A stretch of 13,929 nucleotides of DNA from Caldisericaceae bacterium (GCA_026987225.1 JALSNB010000112.1:1-13929), one strand, 5' to 3'. Shown: positions 1 to 6,713, counted from the first letter of the stretch. A program made the numbers and translations. Notes: a model not told the origin generated them from the sequence alone.

Positions 1-1
1 G

Positions 2-844
2 ATTAAGGATTTCCTTCCTCAGAGTTTTTCGGAGATGGAGACTCGTTACAAACGTAAGTCGGGGATTTCCGGTATTCCTACGGGGTTTAGTGATCTTGAC
101 AAAATTACAGGCGGACTTCAAAAATCTGATCTCGTTATTATAGCGGCAAGGCCAAGTGTCGGTAAAACTTCTCTATCTGTTAATATTGCGGAGCATATTG
201 CAATAAAAGAGAAAAAAGCGGTTGCCATTTTCAGTCTTGAGATGTCCAAAGAGCAGCTTATAGAAAGAATGCTTTGTTCTCAGGCAAGGGTTAATTTGCA
301 AAGACTAAAGACCGGTTTTTTAACCGAACAGGATTGGCCAAAACTTACGGAAGCTTACAGTAACCTTTTTGAAGCTCGTATATTTATCGATGATAGTCCT
401 GACGTGACGCTTACTGATATACGCGCCAAATCGAGAAGAATGAAAGTCGAGGAAGATGTCGATTTGATAATCATAGATTATTTACAATTGATACGTAGTA
501 AAGAACGATTTGAAAACAGAGTAATTGAAATTTCCAATATTACGCGAGGATTAAAAAATCTTGCTCGGGAGTTGAACATTCCGGTTGTTGTTCTCTCTCA
601 GCTTAGCAGGGCTGTGGATAGGCGTGATAGCAGAAAACCCGTTCTTTCGGATTTGAGAGAGTCAGGTTCAATCGAGCAGGATGCGGATGTTGTTATTTTC
701 CTTTATCGTCCGGATCCGGATTTGAAAAATGATATAAGGCTTGATGTAGCAAAACAGCGAAACGGGCCTACCGGAACGGTAGATTTTGTTTTCCTCAGCG
801 AATATACACGATTCGAACAAAAAGTTCCGGAAAAAAATCTTTAG
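2..844 (+). CDS. dnaB: Replicative DNA helicase DnaB, C-terminal part (5' end outside window)
   Basis: This is the RecA-like motor domain of the hexameric replicative helicase, which unwinds DNA at the fork using ATP. The frame is open to the window edge: codons before the Met at 35 read IKDFLPQSFSE, so that Met is internal and the gene is truncated by the window. About 280 residues are seen, against roughly 440-460 for full DnaB, so the N-terminal primase-interacting domain lies upstream. Visible motifs are the Walker A loop ARPSVGKTS, the Walker B strand DLIIIDYLQLI, the segment VVVLSQLSRAVDRR, the DLRESGSIEQDAD motif and KQRNGPTGTV near the end, all typical of DnaB. There is no intein in the part seen. 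The gene ends six bases before the -35 of the tRNA promoter. Confidence 0.97.
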   Translation: MKDFLPQSFSEMETRYKRKSGISGIPTGFSDLDKITGGLQKSDLVIIAARPSVGKTSLSVNIAEHIAIKEKKAVAIFSLEMSKEQLIERMLCSQARVNLQRLKTGFLTEQDWPKLTEAYSNLFEARIFIDDSPDVTLTDIRAKSRRMKVEEDVDLIIIDYLQLIRSKERFENRVIEISNITRGLKNLARELNIPVVVLSQLSRAVDRRDSRKPVLSDLRESGSIEQDADVVIFLYRPDPDLKNDIRLDVAKQRNGPTGTVDFVFLSEYTRFEQKVPEKNL

Positions 845-849
845 AGCTC

Positions 850-877
850 TTGACAGAAAAAACAATATTCGTATTAT
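850..877 (+). promoter_or_regulatory. Promoter of the tRNA cluster
   Basis: A perfect -35 hexamer TTGACA (850-855) is followed after 16 bases by TATTAT (872-877), one mismatch from the -10 consensus. Transcription would start near 884, a few bases before tRNA-Lys at 889. The position, between the dnaB stop and the first tRNA, and the near-consensus hexamers fit a strong stable-RNA promoter. Confidence 0.8.
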
Positions 878-888
878 AGTAAAGGCAT

Positions 889-964
889 GGGCCGTTAGCT
901 CAGCAGGTAGAGCATCTGCCTTTTAAGCAGAGGGTCACAGGTTCGAATCCTGTACGGCTCACCA
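889..964 (+). tRNA. tRNA-Lys (anticodon TTT)
   Basis: The 76-nt cloverleaf folds completely: acceptor GGGCCGT pairs with ACGGCTC with one G-T pair, the D stem is GCTC/GAGC, the anticodon stem TCTGC/GCAGA carries the loop CTTTTAA, and the T arm is ACAGG-TTCGAAT-CCTGT. The anticodon is TTT, reading AAA and AAG. CCA is encoded (962-964). It is the first tRNA after the promoter, and only two bases separate it from the next one. Confidence 0.97.
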
Positions 965-966
965 TC

Positions 967-1041
967 GCCCTCGTGGTCTAGCGGTTAGGACATCGCCCTT
1001 TCAAGGCGGCGGCAGGAGTTCGACTCTCCTCGAGGGCACCA
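967..1041 (+). tRNA. tRNA-Glu (anticodon TTC)
   Basis: A 75-nt cloverleaf with perfect acceptor pairing (GCCCTCG with CGAGGGC), anticodon stem TCGCC/GGCGG around loop CTTTCAA, and T arm AGGAG-TTCGACT-CTCCT. The anticodon TTC reads GAA and GAG. CCA is encoded at 1039-1041. It sits two bases after tRNA-Lys, so both are surely processed from one transcript. Confidence 0.97.
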
Positions 1042-1051
1042 AAAATTTTGC

Positions 1052-1126
1052 GGGCGGATGGCTCAGCGGTAGAGCACTTCCCTCACACGGAAGGGGTCAC
1101 AGGTTCGAATCCTGTTTCGCCCACCA
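1052..1126 (+). tRNA. tRNA-Val (anticodon CAC)
   Basis: A 75-nt cloverleaf: acceptor GGGCGGA pairs with TTCGCCC (one G-T pair), the anticodon stem CTTCC/GGAAG holds loop CTCACAC, and the T arm is ACAGG-TTCGAAT-CCTGT. The anticodon CAC reads only GTG, so another valine tRNA must exist elsewhere in the genome. CCA is encoded. Confidence 0.96.
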
Positions 1127-1132
1127 TTAAGC

Positions 1133-1160
1133 TTGCAAAATTGAAAAAAGTTAATATAAT
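1133..1160 (+). promoter_or_regulatory. Probable internal promoter before tRNA-Asp
   Basis: A perfect -10 hexamer TATAAT (1155-1160) lies 16 bases after TTGCAA (1133-1138), a 4/6 match to the -35 consensus. Transcription would start near 1167, just ahead of tRNA-Asp at 1172. The spacer before Asp (45 bases) is much longer than between the first two tRNAs, which leaves room for a separate promoter. It could serve Asp, Gly, Thr and the downstream hppA gene. Confidence 0.55.
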
Positions 1161-1171
1161 TACACAAGAGT

Positions 1172-1248
1172 GGGGTCGTGGTGTAGCGGTTCAACACGCC
1201 GGCCTGTCACGCCGGAGACCGTGGGTTCAAATCCCATCGATCCCGCCA
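1172..1248 (+). tRNA. tRNA-Asp (anticodon GTC)
   Basis: A 77-nt cloverleaf: acceptor GGGGTCG with CGATCCC (one G-T pair), D stem GTGT/ACAC, anticodon stem CCGGC/GCCGG around loop CTGTCAC, T arm GTGGG-TTCAAAT-CCCAT, discriminator G as expected for aspartate, and encoded CCA. The anticodon GTC reads GAC and GAT. Confidence 0.97.
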
Positions 1249-1256
1249 CTTTTGAA

Positions 1257-1331
1257 GCGGGAGTAGCTCAGGGGTAGAGCACTGCCTTGCCAAGGCAGCT
1301 GTCGCGGGTTCGAATCCCGTCTTCCGCTCCA
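1257..1331 (+). tRNA. tRNA-Gly (anticodon GCC)
   Basis: A 75-nt cloverleaf: acceptor GCGGGAG with CTTCCGC (one G-T pair), D stem GCTC/GAGC, anticodon stem CTGCC/GGCAG around loop TTGCCAA, T arm GCGGG-TTCGAAT-CCCGT, discriminator T and encoded CCA. The anticodon GCC reads GGC and GGT. Confidence 0.97.
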
Positions 1332-1351
1332 TTTTTATTTATAGAATATTT

Positions 1352-1427
1352 GCCGGCGTAGCTCAGTTGGTAGAGCAGCTGATTCGTAATCAGCAGGTCG
1401 TCTGTTCAAGTCAGATCGCCGGCTCCA
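1352..1427 (+). tRNA. tRNA-Thr (anticodon CGT)
   Basis: A 76-nt cloverleaf with perfect acceptor pairing (GCCGGCG with CGCCGGC), D stem GCTC/GAGC, anticodon stem GCTGA/TCAGC around loop TTCGTAA, T arm GTCTG-TTCAAGT-CAGAT and encoded CCA. The anticodon CGT reads only ACG, a minor threonine codon. It is the last tRNA of the cluster. No terminator hairpin follows, and the hppA ribosome-binding site begins about 13 bases later. Confidence 0.96.
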
Positions 1428-1451
1428 TTAATAATTATAGGGGAGGTTAGA

Positions 1452-3452
1452 ATGGAAAGCTTTGCCATTGTATTGTGTTTTGGAATTTTGTCTTTGCTTG
1501 TTGCACTGCTTCTCAGCATGTCTGTCTTAAAAAAAGATCCTGGTGATAGTCTTATGGTCAAAATCTCTCAGGCGATTCAAAAGGGCGCGTCAGCCTTTCT
1601 CATAGAGGAATATAAAACAATGTCTCTTTGGATTGTTATTTTTGCTGCCGTAATATGGCTCATAATATCTCCTTACGTTGCATTAAGTTTTGTTATAGGA
1701 GCCTTGCTTTCCATACTTTCTGGATATCTTGGAATGGCTATAGCGACAAGGGCTAACGGGCGCACTACACAGGCTGCGAGAACGAGCATCGGTGAGGCGC
1801 TCAAAGTTGCCTTTTCCGGAGGAGCAGTAATGGGTCTTACCGTTACCGGCCTTGGAGTTGTGGGTTCAATCTCAATTTATCTTTTTTCCGCACATTTTCT
1901 GTCAAAAATTATAAGTCCCCTTATTGTTGTAACCGGATATTCGATGGGAGCAAGTTTTGTTGCTCTTTTTGCACGAGTCGGAGGAGGAATTTATACAAAA
2001 GCGGCCGATGTTGGAGCCGATCTTGTGGGAAAAATTGAAGCCGGTATTCCTGAAGATGATCCGAGAAATCCGGCGGTTATCGCTGATAATGTTGGTGATA
2101 ATGTAGGGGATATTGCCGGGATGGGAGCGGATCTGTATGAATCATACGTCGGTTCAATATTGAGCGGAATTATACTCGGATATATGGCGTTTGGCTTGCA
2201 GGGTATCAGGTTTGTTTATCTTATTGCTGGATATGGGGTTCTTTCTTCCCTTATAGGTGTTCTTTTTGTTATATTTACGTCTCGGGGAAAGATTAATCCC
2301 CAGAAAGCCTTAAACATGGGGACTATTGTGGCTAATGTAATTGCGGTTTTATTTATACTATATCTCTCTATATCGGTGTTACATAGGATCGGTGCTTTTG
2401 TTGCGATTTTTTCGGGACTTATTGTGGGATTGGCCATCGGATTTATCACTCAATATTACACAAGCGGAAAACCTATAAGGCTTATTGCGAAGGCGTCGTC
2501 CGAGGGTGGTGCGGCAACCACAATTCTTTCGGGTATGGCCGTTGGATTGCAAAGCACGTTCCTTCCTCTTATTTTTATAGGCGTTGGTGTTGTAATCGCC
2601 TATGTATCTGCTGGACTTTTTGGAATTGCACTTGCTGGAATTGGCATGCTTGCAACATTAGGTATTAACCTGAGTGTTGATGCATACGGGCCGATTGCTG
2701 ATAATGCGGGTGGCATTGCAGAGATGTCCGGACTACCTGAAGAAGTAAGGGAGCGTACGGACGTGTTGGACGCACTTGGAAATACTACTGCAGCAATGGG
2801 TAAGGGTTTTGCCATAGGTTCTGCTGCGCTTACGGCTCTTGCTCTGTTCTCTTCTTATTCGAAGGCAATGCATCTTTCCTCTATGAGTTTACTTTCTCCC
2901 TACGTAATGGCCGGTGCGCTTATGGGTGCATCTTTGCCTTATTTATTTTCATCTTTCTCCATTATGGCAGTAAGTGATACAGCAGGTTTGATGGTAGAAG
3001 AAGTAAGAAGGCAATTTCATGAAATTCCCGGCCTTATGAGCGGCAAAGCTGATCCGGATTACAAGAGATGTGTCGCTATTAGTACCAAGGGTGCATTGAA
3101 AAATATGGTTTTGCCTTCGGTTATTGCCGTTCTTGCTCCGTTCGTTACGTTTTTTGCATTCTGGAAATTTGGTAAGGCTGCACTTGGCGGACTTCTTGCA
3201 GGTGCTTTAATCGGAGGCGTATTGCTTGCAATATTTATGGCAAATGCCGGTGCGAGTTGGGACAATGCCAAAAAGTTTATTGAACAGGGAAATTTTGGCG
3301 GAAAAGGTTCTGAAGCTCACAGAGCAAGTGTTGTGGGAGATACTGTTGGCGATCCGTTAAAGGATACTGCCGGACCTTCTCTAAATATATTGATTAAGCT
3401 TATGACAACGATTTCACTACTTTTCGGCCCGTTTCTTTTGAAACTTTTATAG
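1452..3452 (+). CDS. hppA: Membrane-bound ion-pumping pyrophosphatase, K+-dependent type (V-PPase)
   Basis: This integral membrane enzyme hydrolyses pyrophosphate and uses the energy to pump H+ or Na+ out of the cell. At 666 residues with about 16 hydrophobic helices it has normal length. The substrate and Mg2+ site is visible: GGGIYTKAADVGADLVGK (177-194), PEDDPRNP (200-207), DNVGDNVGD (212-220), and the C-terminal GDTVGDPLKDTAGPS. In GNTTAAMGKG (443-452), Ala447 and Gly450 mark the K+-dependent class; K+-independent enzymes have Lys and Thr there. Glu230 in DLYESYVG is placed as in Na+-pumping members, not one turn later as in plant-type H+ pumps, so Na+ transport is possible but inferred. 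The ATG has a strong site, GGGAGGT at 1441-1447. The gene is only 24 bases after tRNA-Thr and three bases before the LCP gene, so it probably shares transcripts with both. Confidence 0.96.
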   Translation: MESFAIVLCFGILSLLVALLLSMSVLKKDPGDSLMVKISQAIQKGASAFLIEEYKTMSLWIVIFAAVIWLIISPYVALSFVIGALLSILSGYLGMAIATRANGRTTQAARTSIGEALKVAFSGGAVMGLTVTGLGVVGSISIYLFSAHFLSKIISPLIVVTGYSMGASFVALFARVGGGIYTKAADVGADLVGKIEAGIPEDDPRNPAVIADNVGDNVGDIAGMGADLYESYVGSILSGIILGYMAFGLQGIRFVYLIAGYGVLSSLIGVLFVIFTSRGKINPQKALNMGTIVANVIAVLFILYLSISVLHRIGAFVAIFSGLIVGLAIGFITQYYTSGKPIRLIAKASSEGGAATTILSGMAVGLQSTFLPLIFIGVGVVIAYVSAGLFGIALAGIGMLATLGINLSVDAYGPIADNAGGIAEMSGLPEEVRERTDVLDALGNTTAAMGKGFAIGSAALTALALFSSYSKAMHLSSMSLLSPYVMAGALMGASLPYLFSSFSIMAVSDTAGLMVEEVRRQFHEIPGLMSGKADPDYKRCVAISTKGALKNMVLPSVIAVLAPFVTFFAFWKFGKAALGGLLAGALIGGVLLAIFMANAGASWDNAKKFIEQGNFGGKGSEAHRASVVGDTVGDPLKDTAGPSLNILIKLMTTISLLFGPFLLKLL

Positions 3453-3455
3453 CCT

Positions 3456-4430
3456 ATGAAAATATTGAAACAAATTTTGGTTTGGACAGTAATAATTTCT
3501 ATTATTGTAATAGGCTTTTATGTTTTTACCACTGCAAAGAATTTTAGCGGCATAAATAGCGGCCCTAAGAGTAGTAATAATAACAATACTTCTACTGTTC
3601 AAACCGTACCTCTCGATTTTACAAAAACCATAAATATCTTGATATTAGGGAGCGATCAGCGTTCGTGGGACAAATCCGGACGTTCTGATGTAATTATTCT
3701 TTTAAATATAAACCCTGTTACAAAAAAAATAAACTTGCTATCCATACCAAGGGATGCAAGGGTTCAAATTCCGGGGCATGATTACAATAAAATAAATGCT
3801 GCATACAATTCTTTATTCTATAATGACGGTGGAATTAATCTTAGCATTAGAACCGTGGAAAATTTGTTAGGATTGCCTGATAAAAGTATACAATATTTTG
3901 TAGTTTTTAATTTCAACGGGTTTAAAAAAGTGATTGATGCGCTTGGCGGGGTCACTATCGATGTACCAGAACCTATGCATTATCATTCTAAACTCGGTGA
4001 TGTAAATATAGATCTTAATCCCGGAGTTCAGCATTTGAATGGAGAAAAGGCGCTTGAGTATGCGCGTTTCAGGTATGACGAATATGGAGATTTCACGAGA
4101 ACTCCGGATGGTAAAATTCATGGTAGGGTAGCAAGGCAAGAGAAATTAATAGAGGCATTACTTAATCAAACAAAAAGTTTACGTACAATCTGGCGATTGC
4201 CATCCATAGCGAAGGCTGTGGCCGATGCGCTTTATACGAATCTTACTCCCTCGCAGATTACCAAACTTGCTTTGCTTTTGAAAAATGATTCTGCCAAAGA
4301 TCTTAACATTATTCCTTTCCCCGGTACAGACAGGTATATAGACGGAATTTCATATGTTGTCCCTGATTATGATAAATTAAAAGAGATAGGCAGTGAATAT
4401 TTCTCTGTAAAAAACATAAACGGTGGCTAA
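3456..4430 (+). CDS. LytR-CpsA-Psr (LCP) family cell-wall ligase/regulator
   Basis: LCP proteins are membrane-anchored phosphotransferases that move glycopolymers from a polyprenyl carrier onto peptidoglycan. This 324-residue protein has a short cytoplasmic start, one membrane helix (about 8-27), a low-complexity Asn/Ser linker (about 30-50), and the LCP domain (about 58-260). Visible family signatures are LILGSDQRS (63-70), GRSDVIILLNINP (75-87), LSIPRDARV (95-103), the ARFRY segment with Arg204 and Arg206, and GRVARQEK (223-230), which supply the metal and pyrophosphate-binding Asp and Arg residues. The ATG lies three bases after the hppA stop with no clear Shine-Dalgarno site, so translation is probably coupled to hppA. 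The acceptor polymer cannot be told from sequence. The stop codon lies in the loop of the terminator-like hairpin that ends the unit. Confidence 0.93.
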   Translation: MKILKQILVWTVIISIIVIGFYVFTTAKNFSGINSGPKSSNNNNTSTVQTVPLDFTKTINILILGSDQRSWDKSGRSDVIILLNINPVTKKINLLSIPRDARVQIPGHDYNKINAAYNSLFYNDGGINLSIRTVENLLGLPDKSIQYFVVFNFNGFKKVIDALGGVTIDVPEPMHYHSKLGDVNIDLNPGVQHLNGEKALEYARFRYDEYGDFTRTPDGKIHGRVARQEKLIEALLNQTKSLRTIWRLPSIAKAVADALYTNLTPSQITKLALLLKNDSAKDLNIIPFPGTDRYIDGISYVVPDYDKLKEIGSEYFSVKNINGG

Positions 4431-4448
4431 TTATTTGCCACCGTTTAT
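4416..4448. terminator. Shared (bidirectional) terminator hairpin between convergent units
   Basis: A perfect 12-bp inverted repeat, ATAAACGGTGGC (4416-4427) and GCCACCGTTTAT (4437-4448), encloses a nine-base loop. On the minus strand the hairpin is followed by GTTTTTTAC, a run of six T, which makes a good intrinsic terminator for the oxidoreductase/DUF3783 unit. On the plus strand only a weak T-rich tract (near 4457-4470) follows, so termination of hppA/LCP would be less efficient. The repeat overlaps the last LCP codons, and the TAA stop forms the start of the loop. Confidence 0.8.
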
Positions 4449-4477
4449 ATATAAAGTTATTTTGTTTGTCTCCTTAT

Positions 4478-4708
4478 TTACTCTGTGCCAGATTTGGATG
4501 AATTTTCCTTCAATTTTTTAAATTCTTCATGTTCCTTGCTTAGTTCGCTTAGCCATTCTTCTACTGTCCACTTTAGCGAGGTTTCAGTTACTGTAGCAAA
4601 AATTATATCTTTCGGAAGTTTTTTGTTTTCCTTGTAACAGTTCAGGATCTCCTTTATTTCGCTATTTGTAAAACCGCTCAGTAGTACCACTTTTTCGTTT
4701 TTCTCCAC
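4478..4708 (-). CDS. DUF3783 family small protein
   Basis: A 76-residue soluble protein that reads as one DUF3783 domain: VVLLSGFTNSEIKEIL near the start, then LPKDIIFATVTETSLKWTVEEWLSEL, followed by a charged, probably coiled-coil tail (EHEEFKKLKENSSKSG). The family is common in anaerobes and its function is unknown to me. The start is GTG, supported by GGAGGG five to six bases upstream on the minus strand (near 4713-4718). It begins 26 bases after the oxidoreductase stop on the same strand with no terminator between, so it is very likely co-transcribed and under the same leader. An accessory role for the enzyme is possible but rests only on position. Confidence 0.85.
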   Translation of the reverse strand: MEKNEKVVLLSGFTNSEIKEILNCYKENKKLPKDIIFATVTETSLKWTVEEWLSELSKEHEEFKKLKENSSKSGTE

Positions 4709-4734
4709 TTTACCCTCCGTAAAATAGATTTAAT

Positions 4735-6543
4735 TTATTTAAGGTCGAGTTCCTTCAACTTTTCATCAGTAGGCACTCCGTTTTCATCCCAACCTCTTAT
4801 TTTATAATATTCGGGAAGCATTACATCAAGATGAACGATCTGTCCTTTTGATGCGCCATCCGGCATCGGTTCTTTGAGGAATCTTGGAGGAAGGGTATCA
4901 TCTGCTTTTGTTAAGCCTGCTTTTAGATTCCACAATCTTTCCAAGTTCCATATCCTTTCGCCTGCTTTTAATGCCTCTTCACTACTGTATTCTACCCCAG
5001 TAACTGCCGAGAGTAATGCGGCATAATCTTCGGCTCCTAATGCAAAGGAACTAAACAAGCACAAACCTTCTGCATCTATTACGGCGGTCAGATCCTGGAA
5101 TGTTTTTACCCATTGAGGTTTATTTTCTGTGGTGAAAGGATCAATTTTTTGTGGTGAGCCTAAAATTTCCGGTGATATCATATATCCTCTTACGTGGCAG
5201 CCGCCTCTGTTTGATGTCGCATATTCCAATGCATGTCCTTGCGCTCCTCGTGGATCATATGCCGGAAGATCTTGTTTTTTAACGCTCATTGAGAGCTCTG
5301 GATGTCCGTGTGCTTTTGCAAATTCATATGAACCTTCCGCAAGCTTGTCTCCTATGCCTTTTCTGTATGCTATTGCCTCCGGATAGTATATAATAGCTTC
5401 GGTATTACCGAATTTTAGCTCCGGGGCACCGTTTAACTCTTCTTTTTTAAGGTATCCTTTTTCGTAAAGTTCCATTGCGGATGCAATCGTTGCACCTGTG
5501 GAAATTGTGTCTAATCCCAATTTATTACAGATATTATTTGCTTTTATTACTGCAATCAGATCGTCAATACCGCAATCCGCACTGAATGCCCAACTTGTCT
5601 CGTATTCGGGTCCTTCACCTTCTTCACCGTCCGGAAGTTTTGTTACTCTTCCGCATCCGATTGGGCATCCGAAACATGGCTTGTTCTTTACGAGATAGGT
5701 TTCTTTGAGCTTTTCGCCCGATACCTTATCTACACCTTCAAATACGCCTGTCTGGAAATTTCTTGTCGGGTAAAGTCCGTGTTCGTCAATAATGTGGTTT
5801 AACACCATTGTTCCGTATGTCGGAAGTCCTTGTGAAGTTACTCCATTCGCTTTTATCTTATCCATCGTAACTTTCAAAACTTCTTTGAACTTTTCCGGGT
5901 TTGCGATAACCGGCCTTTTATGTCCTCTTACTGCAACTGCTTTTAGCTTTTTAGAGCCCATTACGGCTCCCACGCCCGTTCTTCCTGCTGCACGAGCCTT
6001 CTCATTTATAATTGCAGAGAATTTTACAAGATTTTCTCCTGCAGGTCCTATGCATGCTACTTTTATTTGCTTGTCTCCGCCTAACTCATCGATAATTGTA
6101 TCCGTTGTTTCGTATGTGTCTTTTCCCCATAAGTGAGATGCGTCTTTTAATTCCACCTTATCTTCACTGATCCATAGATATACGGGTTTTTCCGATTTTC
6201 CTTCAATGATTAAAATATCATATCCTGCCTTTTTAAGTTCCGGCCCCCAATAGCCTCCGGAGTTAGATCCGGCAATAACGTTGTTTAAAGGGCTTTTTGT
6301 TACTACATCATATCTTCCGCTTGTTGGCGACGGAGTAAGAGTCAAAGGCCCTGTTGCGAAAATGAGCTTGTTTTTTTCACCCAAAGGATCGATATTCGGG
6401 TCTACTTCATCAAACAGAATTTTTGCCGCATAACCTCTTGCACCGATAAATTTTTTTGCAAGTTCTTCGTTAATGGGTTCTTCACTGATTTTTTTAGTGG
6501 AAAGATTTACTCTGAGAATCTTCCCCATGTACCCACCTAACAT
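4735..6543 (-). CDS. aor: Aldehyde:ferredoxin oxidoreductase, tungsten-pterin enzyme
   Basis: The enzyme oxidises aldehydes to carboxylic acids and reduces ferredoxin, using a bis-pterin tungsten cofactor and one [4Fe-4S] cluster; it is cytoplasmic and oxygen-sensitive. The 602 residues match the family length. The N-terminal pterin-binding domain shows GRYDVVTKSPLNNVIAGSNSGGYWGPELKKAGYD in two parts (76-109) and GRTGVGAVMGSKKLKAVAVRG (188-207). The cluster cysteines are C290, C293, C297 (CFGCPIGC) and C495 in DAEGLC (490-495). GLD at 343-345 is the first of the paired pterin-contacting motifs. The ATG at 6543 is chosen because AAGGAGG lies seven bases upstream; an in-frame ATG five codons later has no such site. 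Substrate range within the AOR/FOR/GAPOR group is uncertain. The gene follows a riboswitch-like leader and precedes DUF3783. Confidence 0.95.
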   Translation of the reverse strand: MLGGYMGKILRVNLSTKKISEEPINEELAKKFIGARGYAAKILFDEVDPNIDPLGEKNKLIFATGPLTLTPSPTSGRYDVVTKSPLNNVIAGSNSGGYWGPELKKAGYDILIIEGKSEKPVYLWISEDKVELKDASHLWGKDTYETTDTIIDELGGDKQIKVACIGPAGENLVKFSAIINEKARAAGRTGVGAVMGSKKLKAVAVRGHKRPVIANPEKFKEVLKVTMDKIKANGVTSQGLPTYGTMVLNHIIDEHGLYPTRNFQTGVFEGVDKVSGEKLKETYLVKNKPCFGCPIGCGRVTKLPDGEEGEGPEYETSWAFSADCGIDDLIAVIKANNICNKLGLDTISTGATIASAMELYEKGYLKKEELNGAPELKFGNTEAIIYYPEAIAYRKGIGDKLAEGSYEFAKAHGHPELSMSVKKQDLPAYDPRGAQGHALEYATSNRGGCHVRGYMISPEILGSPQKIDPFTTENKPQWVKTFQDLTAVIDAEGLCLFSSFALGAEDYAALLSAVTGVEYSSEEALKAGERIWNLERLWNLKAGLTKADDTLPPRFLKEPMPDGASKGQIVHLDVMLPEYYKIRGWDENGVPTDEKLKELDLK

Positions 6544-6550
6544 ATAGCCA

Positions 6551-6678
6551 CCTCCTTATTATTGACCCCCAATGGAGTCTGTATACTAAAGACTCCTTTG
6601 CAAACCGGCAGGCTTACTGGTTTCCCATGTAAACCCTATCGTCTATATAGCCTGTTTGGGCCATATAGCTCGGAGCAC
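6551..6678 (-). promoter_or_regulatory. Molybdenum/tungsten cofactor (Moco/Tuco) riboswitch leader
   Basis: On the minus strand the leader of the oxidoreductase gene carries blocks I recognise from the Moco RNA motif. CTCCGAGC (6675-6668) starts the aptamer. A 10-bp hairpin follows, CTATATGGCC pairing with GGCTATATAG (6668-6659 with 6652-6643). Then come GGGAAACC (6626-6619), AAGCCTGCCGG (6615-6605) and GGAG (6596-6593), which closes P1 with the first CTCC. Only 16 bases lie between the hairpin and GGGAAACC, so no long P3 is present, as in the variant linked to tungsten cofactor. The downstream part holds a perfect 7-bp hairpin, GGAGTCT/AGACTCC (6596-6590, 6580-6574). Its GGAG overlaps P1, and its CTCC could instead pair with the ribosome-binding site at 6557-6551. 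This suggests translational control. The direction of the switch is inferred, and family assignment is from memory. Confidence 0.75.
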
Positions 6679-6682
6679 TTAT

Positions 6683-6710
6683 ATTTTAACACGATTTTCG
6701 TTGAATGCAA
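6683..6710 (-). promoter_or_regulatory. Promoter of the oxidoreductase operon
   Basis: On the minus strand TTGCAT (6710-6705), a weak -35, is followed after 16 bases by TAAAAT (6688-6683), one mismatch from the -10 consensus. The predicted start near 6676-6678 coincides with the first bases of the riboswitch aptamer, which supports the assignment. The -35 begins four bases after the stop of the upstream antiporter gene, so the oxidoreductase has its own promoter. Confidence 0.6.
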
Positions 6711-6713
6711 TAT

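Noticed and set aside
668..865. Minus-strand open frame over the end of dnaB and the tRNA promoter
   Set aside because: It is antisense to conserved DnaB motifs and crosses the promoter; no family features are visible.
1048..1266. 72-residue open frame on the plus strand across the tRNA cluster
   Set aside because: It covers tRNA-Val and tRNA-Asp entirely, and its peptide is the translation of tRNA stems and loops. It has no ribosome-binding site.
5129..6136. Plus-strand open frames at 5129-5386, 5498-5698 and 5792-6136
   Set aside because: They lie antisense to the aldehyde oxidoreductase, have no ribosome-binding sites or recognisable domains, and read as complements of its codons.
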